Positions 7,857 to 13,451 of a DNA stretch of 32,140 nucleotides are shown here, in pieces (position 1 is the stretch's first letter; each line of letters opens with the position of its first letter). The position numbers and the translations under genes were made by a program. The notes beneath the pieces were generated by a model. It did no database searches. It was not told where the DNA came from and worked only from the letters and a program-made list of their open reading frames with translations. Source of the stretch: DATGKD01 sp035294855 (GTDB lineage Bacteria > Actinomycetota > Acidimicrobiia > Acidimicrobiales > UBA8190); NCBI GenBank assembly GCA_035294855.1, contig DATGKD010000254.1, forward strand, positions 1-32,140, given 5' to 3'.

Positions 7857-8492
7857 CTATCCAGCCGCCGCCATGGCGGCAGCGGGGTATGCGAGCCCGC
7901 GGCGAGGCGTGATGATGTCGTCGATGAGGCCGTACGCCTTGGCCTCCTCCGCTGTCATGAAGTAGTCGCGGTCGAGGTCGCGCTCGACCTGCTCGACCGC
8001 CACGCCCGTGTGATGAGCGATGACCTCCGCCATGCGACGCGTGGTGGCCATCACCTCCCGCAACTGGATCTCCATGTCGCGCGGGGCGCCGCGTGCCCCC
8101 GCGGATCCTTGATGGATCATGATCTTGGCGCTGGGGAGGGCGAGGCGCTTCCCCGGCGCTCCACCGCACAGGATCATCGCCGCCGCCGACATGCCCATGC
8201 CCACGCACACCGTCGACACTTCTGGCCGGATGTGCTGGATCACGTCGTAGATGGCCAAGCCGGCATACGCGACGCCGCCGGGGGAGTTGATGTACAACGA
8301 CACGTCCTCGTCGGGATCCTCAGCCTCGAGGTAGAGGAGCTCGGCGATGATGAGGTTGGCGATCTGGTCGTCGACCTCCTGCCCCAGGAAGACGATCCGC
8401 TCCCGGAGCAGCAGTGAGTAGATGTCGAACGCACGCTCTCCTCGCGAGGACTGCTCCAACACCGTCGGGATCAACGACTGGCGCACCGACAC
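7857..8492 (-). CDS. clpP: ATP-dependent Clp protease proteolytic subunit (active)
   Basis: A 211-residue ClpP peptidase, which forms the barrel that degrades proteins fed by a Clp ATPase (none in this window). The catalytic triad is intact: Ser102 in GMGMSAAA, His127 in IMIHQ and Asp176 in DLDRDYF. It has the usual RGERAFDIYS start, the INSPGG oxyanion region and the AEEAKAYGLID end. The C-terminal tail is Ala-rich (PAAAMAAAG). The start is GTG at 8492 with a strong AGGAGGT Shine-Dalgarno 4 nt upstream (8497-8503). It is transcribed away from an XRE regulator and a ClpP-like gene, with operator-like palindromes between them. Because housekeeping actinobacterial clpP1P2 usually sit beside tig and clpX, this looks like an accessory ClpP, comparable in layout to the regulator-linked clpP3/clpP4 of Streptomyces (inference). 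Confidence 0.93.
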   Translation of the reverse strand: MSVRQSLIPTVLEQSSRGERAFDIYSLLLRERIVFLGQEVDDQIANLIIAELLYLEAEDPDEDVSLYINSPGGVAYAGLAIYDVIQHIRPEVSTVCVGMGMSAAAMILCGGAPGKRLALPSAKIMIHQGSAGARGAPRDMEIQLREVMATTRRMAEVIAHHTGVAVEQVERDLDRDYFMTAEEAKAYGLIDDIITPRRGLAYPAAAMAAAG

Positions 8493-8522
8493 ATCGACCT
8501 CCTGCCTCGCCTTCCCCGACAG

Positions 8523-8528
8523 AGGTTA
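8523..8528 (-). promoter_or_regulatory. -10 element of clpP
   Basis: On the minus strand TAACCT lies about 30 nt upstream of the clpP start codon, leaving a leader long enough for the AGGAGGT Shine-Dalgarno. It abuts the palindrome at 8527-8544, so a bound repressor would block it. The -35 is not recognisable. Confidence 0.4.
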
Positions 8529-8544
8529 TCTCATTTGCGAGATA
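8527..8544. promoter_or_regulatory. Operator: perfect inverted repeat between clpP and XRE-clpP-like operon
   Basis: TATCTC and GAGATA form a perfect 6-bp inverted repeat around ATTTGC. It overlaps the clpP -10 and the -35 of the divergent XRE operon. It is placed to let one regulator control both directions, most simply the XRE protein encoded next to it. Confidence 0.6.
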
Positions 8545-8562
8545 CCACGTTTGAGGTAGAGT
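8534..8562 (+). promoter_or_regulatory. Promoter of the XRE / ClpP-like operon
   Basis: TTTGCG (8534-8539), a 17-nt spacer and TAGAGT (8557-8562). Transcription should start near 8569, giving a leader of about 24 nt with the AGGAGGG Shine-Dalgarno at 8577-8583. Operator-like sequences at 8527-8544 and 8543-8558 cover the -35 and spacer, which suggests autoregulation. Confidence 0.5.
8543..8558. promoter_or_regulatory. Second operator-like site, matching the one at 6682
   Basis: Read on the minus strand this is TACCTCAAACGTGGTA, identical at 13 of 16 positions to 6682-6697, with complementary ends (TACC/GGTA). It overlaps the preceding inverted repeat by two bases and sits between -35 and -10 of the XRE operon promoter. 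Confidence 0.55.
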
Positions 8563-8592
8563 GTGGCTTCGACCCGAGGAGGGCAGGGCTCC

Positions 8593-8853
8593 ATGCCCGA
8601 ACGCAGGCACGAGTCGGTGTTCCCGGGATTCCGGGAGATGGCCGAGCGCCGGCGTCAGCTGAGCGTCACGCTCGTCGAGCACCGCAAGGCGATCGGACTG
8701 TCCCAGACCGAGGTCGCGGCGCGCATGGGCACGTCGCAGTCGGCGGTCGCCCGGCTCGAGGCGGGGGAGGCCGACGTCCGTCTTTCCACCATCGAGCGCT
8801 ACGCGGCCGCGGTCGGCCTCCTGGTCGACTGGCAGCTGGAACGGCCACGATGA
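8593..8853 (+). CDS. XRE-family regulator coupled to a ClpP-like gene
   Basis: An 86-residue protein with a short N-terminal helix (FREMAERRRQLSVTLVEHRKAIG) and a Cro/C1 helix-turn-helix: LSQTEVAARMGTSQSAVARLEAGEADVRLSTIERYAAAVG. The ATG at 8593 has AGGAGGG 9 nt upstream. An upstream GTG at 8563 abuts the -10 and would lie before the expected transcript start, so it is rejected. The stop overlaps the ATG of the ClpP-like gene (ATGA), giving translational coupling. Divergent clpP and palindromes in the shared control region point to a dedicated regulator of this proteolytic locus, analogous in role to ClgR or PopR in other actinobacteria (analogy only; the operator differs). Whether it represses or activates is not visible. 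Confidence 0.85.
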   Translation: MPERRHESVFPGFREMAERRRQLSVTLVEHRKAIGLSQTEVAARMGTSQSAVARLEAGEADVRLSTIERYAAAVGLLVDWQLERPR

Positions 8854-9500
8854 GACCGACGTTCCCCGGAGTTCCGCTCGGGTCGGTCGGGGAGCACCCC
8901 CCGAATTCCGGGCCTGTGCCAGGCACCTGGGAGGCCTCGATCCGGGAGCGCTTGTTCGAGCAACGGATCGTGTTCCTGTGGGGACATCTCGACGACGCCA
9001 CTGCCAACGATGCCGCCGCACAGCTCATGACGCTCGATGCCACCGCCGATGCGCCCATCCACCTCCACGTCGACTGCCCGGGCGGCGACCTCACCGCGGC
9101 GCTCAGCCTGGTCGACGTCATCGACCTCCTCGGCGTCGAGCTGCACGCGACGTGCATCGGACAGGCGTCCGGACCAGCCGTCGCCGTCTTTGCCGCCGCC
9201 CATCACCGGCGAGCCACCCCGCACGCCCGGTTCCGTCTCCAGTCACCGGTCGTCGATTTCCACGGCCGGGCGAGAGAAGTCGAGTCGTTCGTCGCGCAAC
9301 ACTCCGCGCAGCTCCGGAACCTGACCGAGCGCCTCGCCGCCGCCGTACGCCAGCCGTCCGAGCGCGTCGCCGCCGACATGGACGCCGGCCGGTTTCTCGA
9401 CGCCCGCCAGGCGGTCAAGTACGGGCTCGTCGACGAGGTCTGTGCACGGTCTGCGACCGTGTACCCGCTGCACCCCCGCCCGCTCGGATTCCGCCCGTAG
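8850..9500 (+). CDS. ClpP-like protein with degenerate catalytic triad (ClpR-like)
   Basis: A 216-residue ClpP-fold protein. It keeps the handle and head landmarks: RLFEQRIVFLWGHLDDATAN, LHVDCPGGDL, HATCIGQASGPA, and a C-terminal RFLDARQAVKYGLVDEV. Aligning PHARFRLQSP with the usual PNSRVMIHQP puts Gln131 in place of the catalytic His. Aligning DMDAGRFL with DTERDRFL puts Gly180 in place of the catalytic Asp. The Ser region (GQASGPA, 104-110) needs a one-residue gap, so Ser107 may or may not be equivalent. It is probably catalytically inactive, like ClpR subunits of cyanobacteria and plastids. It could assemble with the ClpP encoded divergently, altering substrate choice or gating, or act as a regulator. 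It overlaps the XRE gene by 4 bases. The N-terminal 25 residues are Pro/Gly-rich and replace the normal axial loop. Confidence 0.85.
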   Translation: MRPTFPGVPLGSVGEHPPNSGPVPGTWEASIRERLFEQRIVFLWGHLDDATANDAAAQLMTLDATADAPIHLHVDCPGGDLTAALSLVDVIDLLGVELHATCIGQASGPAVAVFAAAHHRRATPHARFRLQSPVVDFHGRAREVESFVAQHSAQLRNLTERLAAAVRQPSERVAADMDAGRFLDARQAVKYGLVDEVCARSATVYPLHPRPLGFRP

Positions 9501-9592
9501 CCACGTCTCGGGGGCCACTCCCGGGGACCGGAAGGGGAGCCCCGCCGTGCCGCCGTGCCGCCGCCGGGTTCGCAGCGTCCGTCCTTACTTTA

Positions 9593-9608
9593 CATAAGAT
9601 ACATTATG
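9593..9608. repeat. Palindrome CATAA-N6-TTATG in AT-rich patch after the ClpP-like gene
   Basis: CATAA (9593-9597) and TTATG (9604-9608) are a perfect inverted repeat around GATACA. It lies in an AT-rich patch (TTTACA upstream) that stands out in this GC-rich DNA. The minus strand reads TATCTTATG, similar to the TATCTCATT half of the operator at 8527. It may be a third regulator site or a promoter for a transcript in the following non-coding stretch; a 14-codon frame starts at 9606, too short to call. Confidence 0.35.
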
Positions 9609-9887
9609 GGCGGACTGCTGAATGTCCAGGTGGGAGCCATCACGAGAATCTGAGCTCGCCCGAGACCTCCCGAGAAGCAGTGAGCCGAACGCGGTCGCCT
9701 CGATTGCGGGACGAGAGGTTGGAGGGTGCGCGTCTCTTCGGCGCCGTGTTCCATCGCGACGTCGCAGGAACCAGACGAGTGGTTTCCACAGGGGCTCGAT
9801 CGCCACGAGGAATTCGCCCCAGGGAGGATCAGCTTCCTCTCGATGCGCTCGGAGAGCCGAGCGTCTGGACACCACAGGAAGAGCGTG

Positions 9888-9946
9888 CCAAAGGGCCCGG
9901 GATGTCACTCGGGCCCCTATAGCTTTTTTGCTATGGGCTCCTTTGG
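9888..9946. terminator. Folded element with T6 tract: bidirectional terminator or structured RNA
   Basis: Three nested stems can form. The outer one is CCAAAGG (9888-9894) with CCTTTGG (9940-9946). Inside it, GGGCCCG (9893-9899) pairs with CGGGCCC (9910-9916). A second inner stem, ATAGC/GCTAT with flanking CC/GG, closes a T6 loop (9916-9936). In the + direction the GC hairpin followed at 7 nt by T6 is a good intrinsic terminator for the ClpP-like operon; it also faces the convergent hydrolase. The rest of 9501-9981 has no convincing gene: frames there are Arg/Ser-rich and lack start signals. Confidence 0.55.
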
Positions 9947-9981
9947 TATCGATCCCTGAGGGGGCATCAGGCGGCCCCCAG

Positions 9982-10680
9982 CTAGCGACCGAACCACTCG
10001 ATTGTCCGCCGCCACGCATCACGTGCCGCGTCCTCCCGATAATCGGGCCGCATGTCGCAGTGGAAGCCGTGGCCGGCGTCCGCATACCGCACGATCTCCG
10101 TCGGCACGCGTACATCGGTCAGCGCGCTTCGCAACGCTTCCACCTGCTCGGAGGGGATGCCTTGGTCGAGGTCTCCGTACAGGCCGAGCCACGGGGTCTG
10201 GAGCTCCGGTGCCATGTCGATGAGAGACGGCATGCCGAAGCGCCCTTCGGCGACTCCCCCGCCGTAGAACGTCACCGAGGCCCCCAGACGCCGGCGCACG
10301 CCGGTCAGGTAGGCCACCGTCCCTCCCATGCAGAACCCGACGATGCCGACGTTGGCGTGGTCGAAGCCGGCCCCGCGCAGGTGCAGGAGCGTGGCATCGA
10401 TGTCCCCCAGCAGACCTTTTTCCGACAGGGCCTGGAAGTGCTCCATGATCTTGGCGTAGTCGCCGTAGTCGATGACCGGGTCCCCCGTCCGGTAGAAGAG
10501 ATGCGGCGCCACGGCGCGGAATCCCTCGCTGGCAAAGCGCCGGGTGACGTCCTCGATGTGGTCGTTCACCCCGAACGCCTCTTGGATGACGATGACGGCG
10601 CCGCGCGGGCTGCCGTCGGGCGACGCGTCGTACAGCGCCATCTCGCCGTCAGGGGTCTGGAGCATCGCCGTCTCCGCCAT
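9982..10680 (-). CDS. Dienelactone hydrolase family protein
   Basis: A 232-residue alpha/beta hydrolase. The nucleophile Cys117 sits in VGFCMGG, the acid is probably Asp172 in GDLDQGIP, and the base is His204 in AGHGFH, the Cys-Asp-His triad characteristic of dienelactone hydrolases. It also has the family's early VIVIQEAFGVNDHI strand-loop. It should hydrolyse lactone or ester bonds in the cytoplasm, for example in aromatic degradation, but no chlorocatechol pathway genes are nearby, so the substrate is open. The start ATG at 10680 has AGGAGG about 6 nt upstream; the frame extends 20 codons further but without this signal. It diverges from the deacetylase gene across 140 bp. Confidence 0.88.
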   Translation of the reverse strand: MAETAMLQTPDGEMALYDASPDGSPRGAVIVIQEAFGVNDHIEDVTRRFASEGFRAVAPHLFYRTGDPVIDYGDYAKIMEHFQALSEKGLLGDIDATLLHLRGAGFDHANVGIVGFCMGGTVAYLTGVRRRLGASVTFYGGGVAEGRFGMPSLIDMAPELQTPWLGLYGDLDQGIPSEQVEALRSALTDVRVPTEIVRYADAGHGFHCDMRPDYREDAARDAWRRTIEWFGR

Positions 10681-10806
10681 CGTCGCCTCCTCGTCACGAA
10701 CCGGTTGTCGCCGCTCGGCGGACAGGTGTCGAGCGCCCACCCTGCCACGGGACGCCTATACCGGAAATGGCATACCAGGTCGTCACGCCGGGGCGTCTTG
10801 TCCCCC

Positions 10807-10812
10807 TAGCCT
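10807..10812 (+). promoter_or_regulatory. -10 element of the PIG-L deacetylase gene
   Basis: TAGCCT ends 8 nt before the ATG at 10821. It supports a leaderless or near-leaderless transcript and excludes the upstream in-frame ATG at 10767 as the start. The same hexamer precedes lepB and the DUF2007 gene. Confidence 0.5.
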
Positions 10813-10820
10813 CCTGGGTC

Positions 10821-11618
10821 ATGGCCACCGCGGTGTTCTTCCATGCGCATCCGGACGACGAGGCGATCGCCACGGGCGGCACGATGGCCCTCATGGCGGC
10901 GGCGGGCCACCGCGTCGTCCTCGTCACGGCCACCGGGGGCGAGCTCGGCGAGGTGGCGCCTGATGTGCTCGCGGCCGGCGAGACCCTCGCCGAGAGGCGG
11001 GCGGTCGAGCTCGCGTCGGCGTGCAAGGAGCTCGGCGTCGCGCGCCACGAGTTCCTCGGCTACCGGGATTCCGGCATGGCCGGCGAGCCCACCAACGACG
11101 ACTCGGTGTCGTTCTGGCGTGCGGACGTCGGGGAGGCGGCTGATCGTCTGGCCGCGATCCTCTCCGAAGAGGGTGCCGACGTGCTGACGGCATACGACGA
11201 GAACGGCGCCTACGGCCACCCTGACCACATCCAGGTCCACCGGGTGGGCCTCGAAGCCGGACGACGGGCCCGCACGCCGCGGGTGTTCATGGCCACGGTG
11301 AACCGCGACCACATGCTCGAGCTGGCCGCGGCGATGCCGGAGGTCCCCGGCGCCATGGACGAATCCCAGCGCGAGGTCATGCAGACCATCGGTGTGCACG
11401 CCGATCGCATCACGACCGCGGTCGACGTGAGCGCATTCCTCGATCACAAGCGCCGAGCCATGCGGGCCCATGCCTCGCAGATCGCGGACGCCTCGTTCTT
11501 CCTGTCGATGCCCGAGGACGCCTTTGCGAAGATGTGGGGAACGGAGTGGTACATCCATGTCGGCCGGAGCCCCTCCGACGGCATCGAACCGTCCCTGCTC
11601 GGCGTCGACGAAGGCTGA
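10821..11618 (+). CDS. PIG-L family deacetylase (MshB/Mca-like)
   Basis: A 265-residue LmbE/PIG-L protein. The zinc-binding AHPDDE motif is at residues 9-14 and the second metal/catalytic motif YGHPDHIQVH at 131-140, both intact. This family removes acetyl groups from GlcNAc conjugates. In actinobacteria MshB deacetylates GlcNAc-inositol in mycothiol synthesis and Mca cleaves mycothiol conjugates. The ENGAYGHPDH form and overall length fit that group, but MshB and Mca cannot be told apart here. The start at 10821 places the AHPDDE motif at the usual distance from the N-terminus and fits the TAGCCT element 8 nt upstream. The gene converges on htrA with a hairpin between them. Confidence 0.85.
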   Translation: MATAVFFHAHPDDEAIATGGTMALMAAAGHRVVLVTATGGELGEVAPDVLAAGETLAERRAVELASACKELGVARHEFLGYRDSGMAGEPTNDDSVSFWRADVGEAADRLAAILSEEGADVLTAYDENGAYGHPDHIQVHRVGLEAGRRARTPRVFMATVNRDHMLELAAAMPEVPGAMDESQREVMQTIGVHADRITTAVDVSAFLDHKRRAMRAHASQIADASFFLSMPEDAFAKMWGTEWYIHVGRSPSDGIEPSLLGVDEG

Positions 11619-11629
11619 TCTCCGAAGCT

Positions 11630-11644
11630 CGACCCCGCGGGTCG
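11630..11644. terminator. Hairpin between convergent deacetylase and htrA genes
   Basis: CGACCC (11630-11635) pairs with GGGTCG (11639-11644) around a 3-nt loop in the 46-bp convergent gap. No T-tract is present, so its role as terminator is tentative. Confidence 0.35.
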
Positions 11645-11664
11645 CGTCAGGCGACGATCCCGAC

Positions 11665-13245
11665 TCAGCGCGCCGGCGCGGTCGAGAGCGTCGCCGAGAC
11701 CGTCATCTTCTGCTGGCCCCGGTACAAGGTGATCTGCACCGTCTTCCCCGACGACGAGCCCCGCACGTCGTTGGTGAGGTCCTGCGCGGAGCTCACTCCC
11801 CGGCCGTCGAACGACACGATGACGTCGCCCTGCTGGATGCCCGCCGCCTCGGCCGGTGATCCGCTCACGACGAGGACCACCAGGGCGCCGGACGACGGGA
11901 CGAGGCCGTACGCCTGTTGCTGCTGCGGTGTCTCGTCGGTGACCTCGACGCCGAGGTACGGCTTGACCGCCCCGTTCGTCCCGCCAGTGCGCAACGTGGA
12001 GAGCAGTCCCTGCAGGTTGGACGACGGGATGGCGAACCCGATGTTCTGCGCCGGGGCGTTCCCGCTGCTCGAGGAGGCCACGGCGGTGTTCATGGCCACG
12101 ACCTGACCGGCCGAGTCCACCAGGGGCCCACCGGAGTTGCCGGAGTTGATGGCGGCGTCGGTCTGGATCATGTTCTGCAACGTCTCACTCTGACCGCCAC
12201 CGGTGTCGCCCGCCTGCACGGTGCGGCCCAGGGCAGAGACGATGCCCGAGGTCACCGTGGGCGTCCCCGCCGACAGGCCGAGCGCGTTGCCGATGGCGAT
12301 TACCGCGTCACCGACCTGCAGGTTCTTGGAATCGCCGAACGTCACGGCCTGCAAGTTGGGGGGAGGCGAGCTCAGCTTGAGCAGCGCGGCGTCGCTCGAC
12401 GGGTCGGTGCCCACGATCGTGGCGGGGAGGGCCGCCGTCTGTCCGTACAGGGTGACGGTGATGGTGGTGGCGCCCGAGATGACGTGGTTGTTGGTCAGCA
12501 CCTCCCCCGAGCTGGTGATGATCATCCCCGTGCCCTGGTCCTCCACGGTGCCGCCGAACAGCCCTCCCCCGACGCCGTTGGGCCCCTTGGCGTCGATGGA
12601 GACCACCTCGGGCAGCACGCTCTTCACGATGGTCGGGATCGAGGCCCCGCCGGCGAGCGCGGGACCGGGCGTCTCCTGTCCCACCTTGACGGCGGGTGCG
12701 GCCGCCGACGATCCCCCGGTGCCGACCGCCTCGGCGATGCCCGCGCCGACGGCGCCGCCTACGAGCGCCGCCACCACGGCGACGACGATCCACCGCTGCC
12801 ACCCGCGGGGTCCCGAGGCGCCCGGCTCGGGGGCGGGCGGCGGCGCCGGCCACCCCGGCCTCGTGACGCCGGGCGGCGGCACGCCCGGGGGGGTGTCCGC
12901 GGCGCGCCACGCCGGAGCCGACGGTGTGGGCGCGGTGGGCCACCTCGGGGCCGTGGGCGTCTCGGCCGTCGGCGCCGACCAGGGGGATCCTCCCGGCGAC
13001 GTGCCCGGTGTCGATCCGTAGGGATCTGCGAGGTCGGCGGGCGCGATGGGAGCCACGGGCGTGCGGGGGTAGTCCCACGAGGGGGCTGCCGAGCCGCCAC
13101 CGTTGGTGCCTTCGGGCGCGCCCGGCGAGTTCGAGCCGCCGGAGCTTCGAGCGTGACCACCGGACAGGCCGCCCAGGGGCGGGGGCGGAGCGGGTGAGCC
13201 TTCGAGCCCGTCGGTCACGATGTCGTCGCGCTCGTCGTCCACCAC
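11665..13245 (-). CDS. Membrane-anchored HtrA/DegP-like serine protease with PDZ domain
   Basis: A 526-residue protein. The first about 150 residues are Pro/Gly/Ser-rich and predicted cytoplasmic. One membrane helix follows (about 152-174, WIVVAVVAALVGGAVGAG), then an extracytoplasmic trypsin-like domain and a C-terminal PDZ domain (AGIQQGDVIVSFDGRGVSS). The catalytic triad is His254 (TNNHVISG), Asp285 (SSDAALLKL) and Ser371 (GNSGGPLV). The layout matches actinobacterial HtrA/PepD proteins that survey misfolded envelope proteins. The start GTG 13245 has AGGAG 5 nt upstream; GTG at 13284 in the same frame is an alternative. It diverges from the unknown gene at 13452. Among the proteolytic genes of the window this is the only one acting outside the membrane. 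Confidence 0.9.
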   Translation of the reverse strand: MVDDERDDIVTDGLEGSPAPPPPLGGLSGGHARSSGGSNSPGAPEGTNGGGSAAPSWDYPRTPVAPIAPADLADPYGSTPGTSPGGSPWSAPTAETPTAPRWPTAPTPSAPAWRAADTPPGVPPPGVTRPGWPAPPPAPEPGASGPRGWQRWIVVAVVAALVGGAVGAGIAEAVGTGGSSAAAPAVKVGQETPGPALAGGASIPTIVKSVLPEVVSIDAKGPNGVGGGLFGGTVEDQGTGMIITSSGEVLTNNHVISGATTITVTLYGQTAALPATIVGTDPSSDAALLKLSSPPPNLQAVTFGDSKNLQVGDAVIAIGNALGLSAGTPTVTSGIVSALGRTVQAGDTGGGQSETLQNMIQTDAAINSGNSGGPLVDSAGQVVAMNTAVASSSSGNAPAQNIGFAIPSSNLQGLLSTLRTGGTNGAVKPYLGVEVTDETPQQQQAYGLVPSSGALVVLVVSGSPAEAAGIQQGDVIVSFDGRGVSSAQDLTNDVRGSSSGKTVQITLYRGQQKMTVSATLSTAPAR

Positions 13246-13309
13246 ACGCGCTCCTGTCGGTCGGATCGGCCCCACGGGCGCCACCCGCTCGCGTTCGAGC
13301 CTCCTGCCA

Positions 13310-13315
13310 GATTAC
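13310..13315 (-). promoter_or_regulatory. Possible -10 of the htrA-like gene
   Basis: TAATCT on the minus strand, about 65 nt before the GTG start. It is the best -10 match in the divergent region, but no -35 is recognisable and the leader would be rather long. Confidence 0.3.
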
Positions 13316-13434
13316 GGAACCCCGACGGCGCTCCGGGCACCATCGGGCCACATTCTCAGCACATCCACAGCGACGTTGCGACGCAAGGCGTCGCGCCTGG
13401 CCGTGCGCCGGTTCCGGGACTGCGGTGCCGACGG

Positions 13435-13440
13435 TAGCGT
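13435..13440 (+). promoter_or_regulatory. -10 element of the unknown gene at 13452
   Basis: TAGCGT ends 11 nt before the ATG at 13452, implying a leader of only a few bases. No Shine-Dalgarno precedes the ATG, consistent with leaderless-type initiation. Confidence 0.4.
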
Positions 13441-13451
13441 TGTCGTCCGGC

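Noticed and set aside
7867..7880. 14-bp perfect palindrome GCCGCCATGGCGGC
   Set aside because: It encodes the Ala-Ala-Met-Ala-Ala tail of ClpP; GCC/GGC alanine codons flanking ATG give such a palindrome automatically.
9541..9575. Short CCGCCGTG direct repeats after the ClpP-like gene
   Set aside because: Two imperfect 8-9-nt units in GC-rich DNA; no further copies or structure that would make it a real repeat.
9585..10115. Minus-strand 176-codon frame across the 480-bp gap
   Set aside because: Part of it is antisense-frame overlap with the hydrolase gene; the rest is Arg/Ser-rich with no start signal or domain.
10767..10820. Upstream ATG for the PIG-L deacetylase
   Set aside because: The TAGCCT element at 10807-10812 lies downstream of it and the family motif AHPDDE normally starts close to the N-terminus, fitting ATG 10821.
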